Origin: Theocolax elegans
Lineage: Eukaryota; Arthropoda; Insecta; Hymenoptera; Cerocephalidae
Assembly (NCBI GenBank): GCA_026168455.1
Contig: CM047429.1
Coordinates: 50,661,027 to 50,725,026 of the forward strand
DNA: 64,000 nucleotides
Direction: 5' to 3'
Under the pieces are notes generated by a model, which was given only the letters and a program-made list of their open reading frames with translations, searched no databases and was not told the origin of the DNA. Position 1 is the stretch's first letter, and the number at the start of each line of letters is the position of its first letter. Made by a program: the position numbers and the translations under genes. Shown here piece by piece: positions 23,495 to 36,490 of this stretch.

Positions 23495-25837
23495 GTAAGC
23501 GCCGAGCTACCCAGCTACTCCCTGGCTTTTACACGACGAGAGACGGAGAGGAAGAACCAGGATCGCGCGTAAAACGTGGCTCCCTACTCTGAACACGCTA
23601 AACTTTGAGAGCTTACGGCTCGTGAGATTAACGCACCGGTCCAAGATTACCTACAATATTGATACGTCAGTAGAAGTTCCGTTATGCGCGCTCTACTGCT
23701 CGCTTATCTTTCCTTGCGTCGAGCTATTCTCCGACAAGTACAACCCTCGCTTACATTTTCTCTTTTTTTTTTAACTGTTCTCTACACGGACGCTTACAAT
23801 ATCAATATTGTGTGTGTGAGTGTGTGTGTATGTTTATATTTGTATATGTTTGTACGTATACCACCATATTTTTAAACGAATTCGGGAAGAAAATTAGTTT
23901 TTGGATCCATATTTGCTTTCGTTACATAGCCATTTACCATTTTTAAAAAAATTTTTTTATGACATTTTAAATATTATAGATTATATTTTTTAATCAGACA
24001 AAATGTACTTTGTAGAGGATAAAAAAATCTTGGCTCTCGATACAGGTTTTTTTATATTATCTCTATTTGTTTTCAAGTTATTAAAAAAAATGCACTTTTT
24101 TTAAATTGTTATAACTCTGAAACTAAACAATCGAGTGTGTAAAAAAATATGGTAATCCAACATAAGTTTTTTTTTTTTTTTTTTTTTTATGTTATTTAAC
24201 GTCGATCTATTTATGCTGCCAGGGCTAATCAGCGACGGTCAACATAATAGTGATGGCTATATGCTATAAAAATGTTAGGAAATTGATTAGTTTTTTTATA
24301 AAAAAATAAAAACCGAAGAAAATGAGTCTTTTATGGCGAACGTTTTCGAGCATAAAAAGCTGTCAATCCAATTGATATTTTGGGAAAAGGTAGACTTTAT
24401 GATAACAACGATCCTTAATATTTTTAGAGCATTTTATATTAAGTAATTCTCGAGAAAAAAATTATAAGTCTTGTCAGAAATATGTTTAAAATATTTACAA
24501 TATCTAAATGCTGTATTGTTTGGTACATAACTAATAAAAAATGTATTAATCTGTATGAAAACAGATTAATTAAACTTTATAATTCAAATTCAATTAGTGG
24601 TATATTAGTCGGTAACTTCAATACTTACGACAACAACGTATTTTGGCATTTCTTTTTTCATACTTTGCGTTAATGGTTAAGATCTCAAAATAATGAGTAG
24701 TTTTATTAGAATGGAACAAATATGTTTAGAAAGATAAATAATAATTTTATCGATTAAAAAAAAATTTTGTAAAGTTTTGTAAATGTTTATTTTAAAATAA
24801 TTATTTTACATAATGTAACGTTATAGGAGCGATACATTAATTATATTGGAAGCTACGTGCTAATGAACTGGCAGAGGTTTTTGTAATTGTTTGCGAATAG
24901 TCCAGTCGTATTTAAGATACTTTATTCAAACTCAATTCATAGTCTTAGGAGCATTTAAAAAAAAATTAATGCCATATATAATTTAATAACTTATTAATTA
25001 ATTAAATAAGTTACATTAACATGTATTTATATATATATATAAATTAATTTATTTAATTAATTAGAGCTGCATTAGATTATTATGCACTATCTCGACCAAA
25101 GTTGAATTGCAATTATATGATAATATAATTAACTGTGCATACGTACTTAAGAAATTATTATTAATATGTATTAATAATTAACGTTTGCATACCTGAAACT
25201 AGAACATATTTTAAACATGTAAAAAGATTGCTCATATACAAAAAATGTTTAATAAATAAAAAGTTTTTAAATTGCGTGAAAATATTCCACACGAAGAAAT
25301 CTGATCTTTGAAATGAAATTCCTTAAACAATCACTATACTAGTCTAATTTAAAATTTGAATAAGTTATAAACACATGGATTTTACTTAGAATAAAAGTAT
25401 ATTAGCAATGTTATTGATTATGTTCTATACAGTATTTATGAGTTCAGTAACTCAAAATGACATAAAAGTACTATGACGCAGATTTAAATGCAAGTTTTAA
25501 TATACCATTTATCAGTTATTAATGCGTATCCAAATGGAGGTGTGCGTTTACGACGAATGTATATCCCACGTAAAAGTTTTCAATTTGCAACTTAAGTAAG
25601 TTAACCAAATTATACAATAAAAAAGATAATATTTATTTATTATGCAAGTAATGGAAACATTAGTCGTTAAAGTAATCCTATATTGATAAAAATATCATTT
25701 GCATTCTGAAAAAAGAAATATTAAAAGTATATAAAATAAAGGATAAAAAGAATATAAAGCTTTTTAAAACAGTTGTTACATTATAATGATTAAACCAAGG
25801 AGTTTAAAGAAAATATGTTGAACACTGCAGACATGAG
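23495..25837. other. AT-rich intergenic (or intronic) DNA
   Basis: The first 200 bp are CpG-rich. The rest is strongly AT-rich, with TG and TA microsatellites (about 23810-23855 and 25020-25045) and a run of 22 T at 24167-24188. I see no gene here. The small ORFs at 23684 and 24482 carry no recognisable motif. Confidence 0.5.
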
Positions 25838-25955
25838 AGCCGACTCGGTGACGAAGTGTAGAAAACGCACCTCGGCCGATCACGAAAATTAAGCAGCATT
25901 TTCTGCAGTTGGTACTTGGATGGGTAATGAGACTCATCCTCGTGTAGCTTTCGAA
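25838..25955 (+). pseudogene. 5S rRNA-derived sequence
   Basis: The interval follows animal 5S rRNA along its length. CCGATCACGAAAATTAAGC (about 25877-25895) matches the conserved CCGATCACCGAA-TTAAGCAGC region, and GGTACTTGGATGGGTAATGA (about 25911-25930) matches the GTACTTGGATGGGTGACC region. These two parts form the internal control region bound by TFIIIA. The outer stem sequences have drifted and do not pair well, so this is not a functional 5S gene. It is a 5S pseudogene or the head of a 5S-derived SINE. Confidence 0.75.
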
Positions 25956-26312
25956 ATCAGAAGTGTGGCCCATTCAATTTCCATGCTTAGACCTACGCAA
26001 CGTGACCTAAATGATTCAAACAGAATGTTCTTGGGGAAGGTATTTCAATTCATTCCTCATAGACATAACGCAAGTGCGAGGCGGTTAAGTAAATCTCGAT
26101 GGGAAAAAAGAAAGGAAATATACAACCCTACATATGGGTGGTAGGGATGTCCTGTAAAAACCCTCAAAGAGCATACGGGGTGAAAAGTGAATATAATATA
26201 GACTGAGGAAAAGAAATAGAAGTCACAACAAACAAATAATTGCAATCGTAATATAAATAACAAACCTTTTACTTCTTATTCGTGAATTTTTTTCAAAAAA
26301 TGTAATTTTCTG

Positions 26313-27013
26313 TTAAGGGACCAGTCAGTTAAGATTGAAAAAAAGCTATTTAATATTAACAATTAATCATGTTCTTCAGAACAATTGCAAACACTTCTTA
26401 ACTTTTTAAAGAAATTGTATTATTATTATTAATTTTTATTTAAATTTTTTTGGACAATTACTTTATTATGAGACTCCGTACTTTGATTTTTTTCAATGGA
26501 CTTACTACAGGATTTCTCAGGAACCATTTCATAGAATAGGCTGAAATTTTAACAGTAACATTTAAATATAATTTTAATCCACTTGAGCGAAACAGGCTGT
26601 ATTAGCATTGAATAAAAAAAATTATTATTACCAAATTAATTAAAAAAATTGAAAAATTATATAAAAAACAGCTGAAGAATTTTTTATATAAACATATAGA
26701 CTTTTATTGAAATTTTGTTCTGCTTAAGTGAATTTAAAATTATATTAAAAAGTTACTGTTATAATTTCAGCCTATTCGATGAAGTGGTTCCTGAGATATC
26801 CTGCGGAAAGTTTATTATGGAAAAAATCAGTCTCATAATTAATTAAAATAGTTATGTGATGTATAAATTGGTCAATAAATGTTAAATAAAAGTTAATAAT
26901 AATATAATTATGTTTAAAAGATTAAGAAATGTTTTCAATTTTTATGAAAAAAATTATTAATTGTTAATATTGAATAGCTTTTATTCAATTATAACACTAA
27001 TTGATCCCCTTAA
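26313..27013. mobile_element. 701-bp foldback MITE with TTAA ends (piggyBac type)
   Basis: TTAA sits at both ends (26313-26316 and 27010-27013). The termini read TTAAGGGACCAGTCAGT at the left and, in reverse complement, TTAAGGGGATCAATTAGT at the right. Complementarity extends inward through AAGCTATTTAATATTAACAATTAAT-like sequence and the gaaccatttcatagaatagg region to long arms. TTAA target duplication and GGG-starting ends are typical of piggyBac elements. No transposase is present. Confidence 0.75.
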
Positions 27014-29576
27014 ACAAATAAATGGAATTCAATAGTCAAATAGATAGTAAATTAAATTACCAATGAACAAAGCAAGCACTGAGTTAGCGAAGTAAAGAAC
27101 ACCAAAATAACAATGTTATAATCAAAAAGACGCGTTTGACAAAACATAGATCGGTTTAATATACATTTATATATATCCATATGATTTAAGCAATATTAAT
27201 TTAAATGTAATTTTATATTGATGTTTAAGCTTGATTATTTGTATATCCTCTTTAAAATACTGGAATGCGATCGACAAACCTAGTCGACAAAACATTGTAA
27301 TTTTGATAATATTTTTGAGCTGTTTGTTGATTTTGCACGTGTAGCTATATTTGTCTTCATTACCATGAAACATGCAGGCCGTCGATAATGAATAATGATT
27401 GTCCCATGTTGATTCAATCGTAATGAACGACAATCGTTATTCCTTATTAATTAGTATACATCTACGATACTTTATTAACTCGCCTACCATACTATTAACA
27501 ACAGAGATGCGCGATAAAACGAGCGGATAGACGAGTCTGAAGATAGAAAGTTGGTATATATGGAAAAGAGCAAGATGCATGTGTATAGCACGTGGTCTTG
27601 AGATCCTCGTGCATAGACTAACCGAGGAGATACGTTGTACTTGACGAGTAGATAACACGAATCGAATCCATCGATCCTATACCGCGACTCGATTGCCAAA
27701 CCGCCGTCGGCAACTGCAATGCGGTTCACCCTTGTTCTTCGTCCTCGCTTACACTCTCCATATACCGTTGAGTAGACGAGCGTTGAGTCGCTAGCGCGCA
27801 ACTTTACCGGGCTATCGAGAATCTTGTTATCCAATCTCTATGTACCCCTTATATATCCTTCCAAACTCTCAAGCGCCTCTCCTTCATATTCGCTGTTATT
27901 TACATTTTCTTTACTATACTTACAACAACTATGCTTTACATTGTATGTTATAATACATTTACACGCATACACAGTAGTAGATTGTTGACAGTTATTGAAG
28001 TAGGCAATAAAACAGTCATTTCATTATAAGCAATGTGGAAGATAGTCAAATGCAGCTTTTAATACACGCATTATAATAGTCTATATTGAGAAAACTACTT
28101 GAATTACTCAAAAATAAAATTAAAATCTTATTGGAAAAAAAATTGCAATGCAGTGTTAATGAAGCGCAGTATATTTCGAATTTATTATTTATAGTAAGTA
28201 TAATAACTAGCGATTTAATTAAAAAAAATCTTATTGAAATGACAATAAAAAGACAACAATAACGCCACTAATAAATAGTGATACCTAATTATTTGATACA
28301 TCAGTACGACGCAACGGATAAATAATCGACAATTGGTCAAACCGAGTAATGCTCTGCTGCACTATAATACGCAATGGAAAGTATGCTCCAAAAGTATTGA
28401 TTCTTACCATTAGATGTCGTTCCGTAACAATGTACTTATGTAGCATATAAACAAGAGAAAAGATCCGTCAATTGAAGATTTTTCTTAAACATACTAATAA
28501 AAACATCTATACGCAATCGTAAACGGAAAAATAATGATAATAACGATTATTGTGAAGAACTCTTTGTTAGTTCAAAGTTATGCAAATTTATGACCCAATA
28601 ATGGATTAATTATCCTATCAGATATTATTTATAAATTTAATTTTTCATTTGAAATTTTTTTTTTCAAACCTTATATTTATTTAAAATTGGTAGATTTTTT
28701 GAATCAAAAATATACAATTTAATTTTGAGCTCAATTTTAATACATAAATAATATACATATTTGTGAATCTTTTGTGGGATTCGCCATTTGGAATAGTATA
28801 AGAATGATATATAATGTATCATACAGAATTTCTGATTAAGCCTCAATCATTTAGGCAGAATGTCTTGTTCTTATTTATGCAATAGACGTTATAATTACAA
28901 GTCATGATAATGATTTTAGGCATTTAAGTATACAGATTTTGAAATAATGTTTTAAAATGTCTAATGGAGGATCATTGTTCAGCATATCACCCTTGATAAT
29001 TATATTGAAAGACACATTATTCTGGTTGAAAATTGTAACAAAAATATTATTTTAATAGTCGGTAACGATAACGCTGTTTTGCCTGCAAAAAATGCAGCTG
29101 AAGGTAATACTTTTTACAAATCTTTTTGAGAAGTACCGTCGTTCATGTTATTGTTAAAATGTTCATTTATATATTACTTGCAATATTTTTGTACTAAAAG
29201 TAGAAAACCATGGTTCCATAATTTTTGCAATTTATCTATAGAAAATCTATTGTTGTTGTTGTTCAACTAACGTTGAATATTAGTCTTTTTAAATGTAATC
29301 TTAAAATATAAAAACATGTATTGTTAGATTTGAGTTTGATATGCTGTATACATTATATAAATAATATAAATAATACATAAATGCGACTAAATATATTAGT
29401 TAATATGTAAGTATATGTATTTTACATTTTAAGAAACGATGATATTTTTGATATTATTTTGTAACATCGCGCTATTCTTAAAAGTGACATCTATGAATGT
29501 ATCTTGATACCTTTGTAAAGTTGTAATTTGTAAGTTGTTGGTGGTTGGTACCATACTACCAATATAAAAATTTTAC
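27014..29576. other. AT-rich intergenic DNA upstream of the Apaf-1 gene
   Basis: Mostly AT-rich, with one CpG-richer island at about 27420-27860. The - strand ORFs in that island (up to 116 codons) show no recognisable motif and overlap each other in different frames. I see no RNA gene or complete mobile element here. Confidence 0.5.
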
Positions 29577-30110
29577 TATATATAAACACAACAAAGTGGG
29601 GGGAGCTATTGGACGCCATATTGAAATACATTTTTTAGCGCTGCTACTGCTGCTGTGTATATACGCGACCGTGGTTAATACTGTCGCTGCTGCTTCGAGT
29701 GCTGCGCTGACTGACTAGCTGATGCATTCGATGACGTACGCATATAGCGTTAAACAAAAACCACTGTGTAACTGCGAATCGTGGCCTTGTGGATTTCTCG
29801 AACGTTGTACTTGTCAGAAAGACGTGTTTGGCAAATTATAATAAATGATTAATAATCTTTGAAACGAGTTTTGCCCAAACCAAATTACTATTTTATCGCT
29901 ATGATCCTGTATGATCCTACGTGTAAGTATCTAATAAGTATTATATAGGATATTTTACTTCAATCTATAAATTGCGATCTCAATACTTTAATCATTTTTT
30001 ATCCATCATTTTTATGGAAATGATAAAGTTAAGTATATGTATCTTTTTTGCAATTTTTAGAACAGTTTTAACTGTAAACTAATAGGTGATGTATAAATTC
30101 TTACTTCGCC
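29577..30110 (+). promoter_or_regulatory. Apaf-1/Dark promoter and 5' UTR with upstream ORFs
   Basis: A TATA-like TATATATAAA lies at about 29577-29586. The following CpG-richer interval probably holds the transcription start. A strong donor, GT then gtaagt, at 29923 and an acceptor, tttttgcaatttttag, ending at 30060 define a small intron in the 5' UTR. Upstream ATGs precede the coding ATG. One at 29722 opens a 39-codon frame ending at 29841. One at 29901 opens a 7-codon frame whose stop (TAA) is formed only by splicing to 30061. These could restrain translation of a cell-death protein. The exact start site is not visible. Confidence 0.4.
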
Positions 30111-33100
30111 ATGGACCAAAAACATCAAGATGTTCTCAAGCGAATGCGGAGAAATATAATTGATGATTTGGATGTGTATAATGGGATAATACTCCCGCTA
30201 ACTACTGAATATATTCTAAGAGAAGAGGATGTCAATGATATTAAGCAGGGGAGTACTAAACAAGAAAGAGCACAAATTTTATTAGATTTACTTCCTAAGT
30301 ATGTATTGATACTTATTTTTTGTCAAATATTTGAATATATATATAGATATAGGTCTTAATACATAACATTATTTATTTAAGACGAGGTTCTCATGCATTT
30401 GAAGTTTTTCATCAATCTTTGAGACATCAATATTGGTGGTTAAGTGATGAAATAGACAAAATGTTGGAAACAACAATGCAGAATATCACTGCTGCGGATA
30501 CACCATTTGTTTATCCTAACCTTCAACCAGTGTCCCCTTTAACAGTTACAAGAGAAGAAAAGGTAATTACTTTATACATGTAGTACTAAAATTGTGTATT
30601 TCTTCTTTAAAGATATAATCTTTATAATACAAAATATACTAAAAAATATCTACTTTCCCATTTTTGTCTTATCTATACTATTGGATAATACAAATGTAAG
30701 TGTCTTTTCATTTAATGAATACTGTTCCATAAATATAGAAAATATTATATAATTAAAACCTATAAATTAATTGAAATTATGTTTCACTATTAGATTGAAA
30801 AGTTAAAAAATGCTTTGCAAGAACTAGAACCTAATGGATACATAGCTCTTCATGGTATGAAAGGTTTTGGAAAATCTTGTCTTACAGCAAGTACATTGAA
30901 GGATAAAGATTTAACATTAAAATTGTTCAATGTAAGATCACAAATATACTACTTTTTCTTTATTACTCTACACTAAGAAATTCAATGAATTAAATTAATT
31001 TACTTTTGCAGAATGAAATTTATTGGATCAAATTTGGATATAAACAAACTATTACTGAAGAGATATTGATTCAATTAAATAATTTGTACCACCAAATAAA
31101 AATATTAAATTCTTCCCTTGAAACTGTAAACTGTCAAACAGAACCATTAGAAAAGAATCTAAGACAGACAATAGAAAATCATTTTTTGAACCAGACTCAC
31201 AGAACAGCATTACTAATTTTAGATGATGTTTGTCATAAGGAAATAATAGATAAATTTGACTTTGCATGCAAAACATTAGTAATAACTGCTGATATTGGAG
31301 TATTAAATAAAAGAAATTACAATGTTGTTAAGGTATATATACATCTGTAGTTTTATGTTCATGTCTGTAGATGCGAATAATATTTATTTATGTTTAATCT
31401 TCTTAGATGGATCATGGATTTACTGAAACAGAAACATTAGGACTATTTGCAAAAGTGCTGGATATTAATATCAGTCAATTACCTGTAGAGGCAAAACGTA
31501 TTCATGAAGAATGTAAAGGAATGCCATTGCTAATTGCAATGTTCGCTGCACAATTTGAAAATTTTAAACATGACATGAAACATCATAATGGAAGATGGGA
31601 ATACTATTTAAATAGTTTAAGGACTAAAAATGCAAAAAATAGGTAAAAAGATACTTTGATTAATAGTACAATCAGTATATTAAATTATATAAAAAATATT
31701 ATTGTTAGAACTTTTGCACTATATAAAATTAATTATTTAATTTTATAGAGTTATATAAAATTATTATATAAAATATAAAATATATTATATAAAATTAATT
31801 ATTTAATTTTATAGAGTTATAGAGGAATTTATGAAAATTCAAGAAGCAACATTTGATATGTGCATTGGTCAGCTTAAAGCAGAAATGAGAGAGCGATATG
31901 AAAATCTTGCTATTTTTAGTGAGGATGTTAACATTATGCCTAAAGTAATTGAATACATTTATTATTTCAATTAATTAAACTTCATTCTAAAAAGTGACTT
32001 AATTTTTTTATTTATATTAATGTAGACTTTAGAAATTCTATGGGAAGAGGAACCATATTCGATAGATGAACAAATGCTGGAGTTCTGCCATAAATCACTT
32101 GCCGCAAAAAAGTGGAACGACGACTTACGAAGTTATGTATATGGTGTTCATGACTTATTACTCTGTCATCTTAGGAAAAAAATGACATCAATTGAATTAC
32201 GTGACAAACATAGATTTTTTATTGAAAAGTACCGAAAGTACTGTAACGGAGACTTTTCCAAACTGCCTAATGATAATTACAGTCTATCATACATTGGTCA
32301 TCATTTAGAACAAGCAGAGATGTTTGACGAATTTCAAAAATTATACACAAATTTTGAATTTCTGCAAGCTAAAATTAATTACACTGGATTAAGTGATTTA
32401 TTTATTGATTTAAAAAAATATCGAAAATATATAACAAACAATGGAAAAACTGATATAGAATCAAATCTTGTAGATCTTGAAAAATTTTTAGAAAACCATG
32501 CCAACACTTTGGCAAAACATAGACTTATGAAATGTTTAGATTTAGTCCAAATAGCATTGGATCATGCAGACGAAGGTTTCGTCAAAGATACTGCTAGAAA
32601 ATTAGCTGCATCGCGACCATTCTCTCTTTATTTATCACACGAAAGAAATGCAATAACCAATTCGTACTTAAATTTTTGTGAAGAAGTTATTACCAATGCT
32701 AGTACAGTAGTTTTTACTAATGAACCAACTCGCATATTGGTTGGAAGTTACAATGGAGAAATTATACTTTGGGATTGCGAAAATCGTAAATCAAAAATCT
32801 TTACTGGTCATAATAAAAAATATGCTATTAAAAAAATTATTCTATCTTTGTTTGGAGATTACTTTTTGACATTGAGCGAAGATGGTACTTTGAAATTGTT
32901 TATTTTAAACGAAAATGAATGTACAACTAATGGTCTAAGTATACCTGCACAAAGTCCTCGCCATAAGCAATCATTCTGGAAAGACTTTTTTCAAACAATG
33001 CACGATGACAGTTTGAAAACTTTGTCGGTGCGCAACGAATTAATTACAGATATGAAATTCGCTCAAACTAACAATAAGATTGTTGCTTGCACCTCTACAG

Positions 33101-35379
33101 GAACCCTAGTGGTACTATAATTATTTTTTATTTATCTCTAAGTAATTTAAAATAAATTAATTAATATTTTAATATTAATTATAAATAATGTATTTTCAGT
33201 TATGGGATGAAAATGGTACACTTGAATGGCAAGACAAATATAAACAGTAAGCTATCACATAAATTATAATCCTTTAATTTATCATAGATAAATACATAAG
33301 TATTTAATTTTCTTTTTAGACACCGTTTTGGAGGTGTATCTTTTACTACAAAAGATAACTTACTTCATGTAATGGATGAAACAACTTCTGTTATTCGAAT
33401 ATACAGAAAAAATTCTGAACGTGGTTATTTATACGTATCTCAATTTAACCTTCAATTACACAATCCGAGAGTAATATACTTCGCCAAACATCCACAGGAA
33501 GAAAATTGTTTAGTTATTGTTACAGATAAGACTGCCTTGTATTGCAGATGGTATTATGATAACGTATATATTCATTCTTATGATAAATTTATAAAAACAG
33601 AAGAAAAAAGTAAAGATATTTCTTACGTTGCTGCTACATTAACTTATGATGGAAGGTATTTAATTATCGGTAACTCAGAAGGTATGATCAGTGTGATGAA
33701 AGCATACAATCCTGATGATTTAATAACATATTTCAAAGGCCATGTTACATCACTAGATTCTTATTGGATGAATTATGAAGATTTACATTTGGTAAAACAT
33801 TGTTTATTGAATATTATGTTATCAAAAGCATACAGTATTATTATACTTTTAAATAACTTTTATGTACTATTTACAGATATGTGGAAATGAAAAGAGGTGG
33901 ATTTACAGATGGAGAATTGGCGTTGATGAAAAACCAAAATCAGTGAAAAATCTTTTGTTTGATGCCAAAATGGAAAATTTAAGTAAAGAAAATACTGTAA
34001 TTGTAAAAACATCACCAAATATTATTACTGCTTGTAATGGTAAAAAAACTGTCGCTAAAATCGAATCTCATCATGGTAAAATTATAAGTATGAAACTCTA
34101 TGATAATGCAACAAAATTGATATATATTACTGAACAAGGTTCTATCGTTATTTATGATATGGCTACTGAACTATCAACACAAATATCAAAGCTTGATTCT
34201 GTTGAAAGTTTTATAGATATTATACGAATAAACAATGATTACATGGTATTAAATAGAACCGAAAATGATGCTTTGCAGGTAAATTATTTTTTGTTTAACT
34301 TGAGCATACACAAACATATAATATATTATTCATATTTTGATTTTTCTTTAAGATACAAAAAAGTATAAAAATATCGAAAACGATAGAGGGTACAAATCAT
34401 GTAATTTTTGTTCATAAAATAAGTGCAAATTGCGTAATGACGGTGTGTAAAAATGGAAATATTAAATATTGGATTATTGAAGATACTGAGTGGAGGATAT
34501 TGTACGAATTCACGGAGAACGATGGTACAATTATCTATAGTTGTATTAGTAAATTAAAAATATTGCTAGCTATTTTAAAAGAAGATCAGAAACTGTTTTT
34601 ATACAAAATGCCAAACATTGAATTTGATAATCCAAATACTCTAAGAGCAGAGTTTTATATGAAACTCGATTATAAGCAACAATTGAGTTTTTGTCAATTT
34701 TCTGAAAATGAAAAATATTTAGCTATTGCACTTGATGGTGGAGATATTTCGGTAAGGTTTTTTCCTATTATTATGATTTGTATTATTTAATAATTATTTG
34801 TATATTCTACAATAAAATGTATGGAAAGTAATTGTCATTTCAAATTTTTGTATTATTTAGATTATTGATGTAGTGACACAGTTAGAATTTGGAAGATTAT
34901 CTTTACATTGCAGTACCATTACTCAATTACACTGGTCACCTTCGACAATCAGTGCACCTATTCTTTTATCAGTTAATAGCGATGAGCTTGCTTGGTGGAA
35001 TGTGTCCTTCCTGAAAAATTTTGATAAAAGTCAAAATCGTCGTAGTCGTATGGGTTTTATTCGCAGTTCAAACAGCCCAAACATAGGCATGAGTCCACGT
35101 TCAAGTTACAGTAAGGTTTCTAATAGTCGAAGCTTAGAAATGCCAGTCGTGAAAGAAGAAGTTGCTGCTACAAGTTTTAATATCGATGAGTACTGGAGTC
35201 GTAAACTCGCTAAGAATACTGATACTCAAAGACCGGCGCTAATAGGCTGTGTACAGTTACCTTCGACCTGCACGGGTAAAGTCAGCGTTTGCGTGTCCAA
35301 TGATTTTTCTAAATTCCTTACTGTGGATATTCATGGCACGGTTAGTAACTACACTATTTTCGGTAACTTTATCTTGTAA
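30111..35379 (+). CDS. Dark: Apoptotic protease-activating factor 1 / Dark (CARD, NB-ARC, WD40)
   Basis: This is the apoptosome scaffold: it binds nucleotide, oligomerises and recruits initiator caspase through its CARD. Coding exons are 30111-30298, 30382-30562, 30794-30931, 31012-31332, 31407-31642, 31815-31944, 32026-33111, 33200-33246, 33320-33791, 33877-34278, 34353-34751 and 34861-35379. All have GT..AG borders and joined frames, giving 1372 aa, close to insect Dark and a little longer than vertebrate Apaf-1. Residues 1-90 form the CARD. Walker A is GMKGFGKS (144-151) and Walker B is LLILDD (236-241). The GMPLLIAM motif (314-321) and winged-helix/HD2 region follow. From about residue 600 on there are degenerate WD40 repeats (for example GEIILWDC and GTLVLWDE). 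Start context GCCATGG supports 30111. The sensor-1 segment reads VITAD, lacking the usual TTRD arginine. A Ser/Arg-rich insert (RSRMGFIRSSNSPN...) lies in the last exon. Confidence 0.93.
31721..31821 (+). repeat. Duplicated 3' splice-site segment in an Apaf-1 intron
   Basis: A 35-bp unit (31721-31755) recurs at 31787-31821 almost unchanged. Each unit contains the same polypyrimidine-poor acceptor, aattttatag/agtt. Only the second acceptor (exon start 31815) keeps the frame open. Use of the first would read Val-Ile-stop almost at once. The intron (31643-31814) thus carries a decoy acceptor made by local duplication. Confidence 0.65.
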
Positions 35380-36490
35380 GTTGCGTTCATCAAAACCAAG
35401 ATCTCTTTTGTGCATTTTTTACTACTTAATTTGTAAATATTGATTTACTAAATAGTTTTTATAAAAACTTAATCGACTTTGTGCCACATATTATTGACAA
35501 TTTTATCATTTTTAAAAATTATAAGTAATTAAGTAATACTTGCAAATATGTTTAAACGAACAAATTAATTAGGATTTATTAATTAATGATTTTATTATCA
35601 AGTTTATTTCATTAATCTAGAATGCATGTTTTAATAATCCAAAAAACATTCTAATATTGTAATGTGATAATTTCATTATGATAAAATACATATTTCTATA
35701 AGACTTATTTTTAATATAATAATAGTCAATAATGTTTTACCTATTAATTTAAATGTGATGATTACTTTTTTTTTCTAATACCAAGATTTTAATGTTATGT
35801 ATGTATATCATTGCGTATTAATTAATTGTTTATATAATGATACATATTAGTATAAAGCATGCGTTCCAATATTATATACAAACAACAAACTCTATACAAA
35901 CAAACTAGCTATAATTATCTTGTGCCTTATGTACAATTGTTTGTACTACTTAATATTAAAATTAAGCATTTTTGTATAGAAATTTTTTAACTCCAAGTTA
36001 TTTTTCTTAAATCTTATAAAGTATGCCTAGCTGTGTACTTTTTTATACTTTATGTCTGATGTAAAATCCTATAATTTGTTAAGACTTTTTATGCATTTGT
36101 AAATGAAGCAAACGTTGTATCTATATAGGTAATTGTATAAAATTTATACATATATATAGAGTGACAAAACAAAATGAAATACTGTATATTGTGATAAAAA
36201 GAATCCACGATTCTGTAACGGGTGCATTTAACAATACTGCGTTGCAATTATTTGTGGGAATGTGTAATAATTATTGTAATTGCATTTTATAAAGGAAAAC
36301 AATGATCTTAATGCGAAGTTAGTAAATTTTTTTTATATATGTATATGTGTATGTGTGTGTGTATATATATATACACACACACATATACACGTGTGAATAC
36401 TATAAGCGAATGTAGTATTATCAATTTGTTATACAAGTAAATTTTTCATATGTATATGAAATGATTGAATAAAATTTATATACACAAAGT
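35380..36490 (+). terminator. Apaf-1/Dark 3' UTR and poly(A) signal
   Basis: AT-rich DNA follows the stop at 35379. AATAAA at 36468-36473 is a plausible poly(A) signal. Just upstream, 36331-36396 is a palindromic TG/TA/CA microsatellite that can fold into a hairpin. Earlier weak signals exist, so the true end is not fixed by sequence. Confidence 0.4.
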
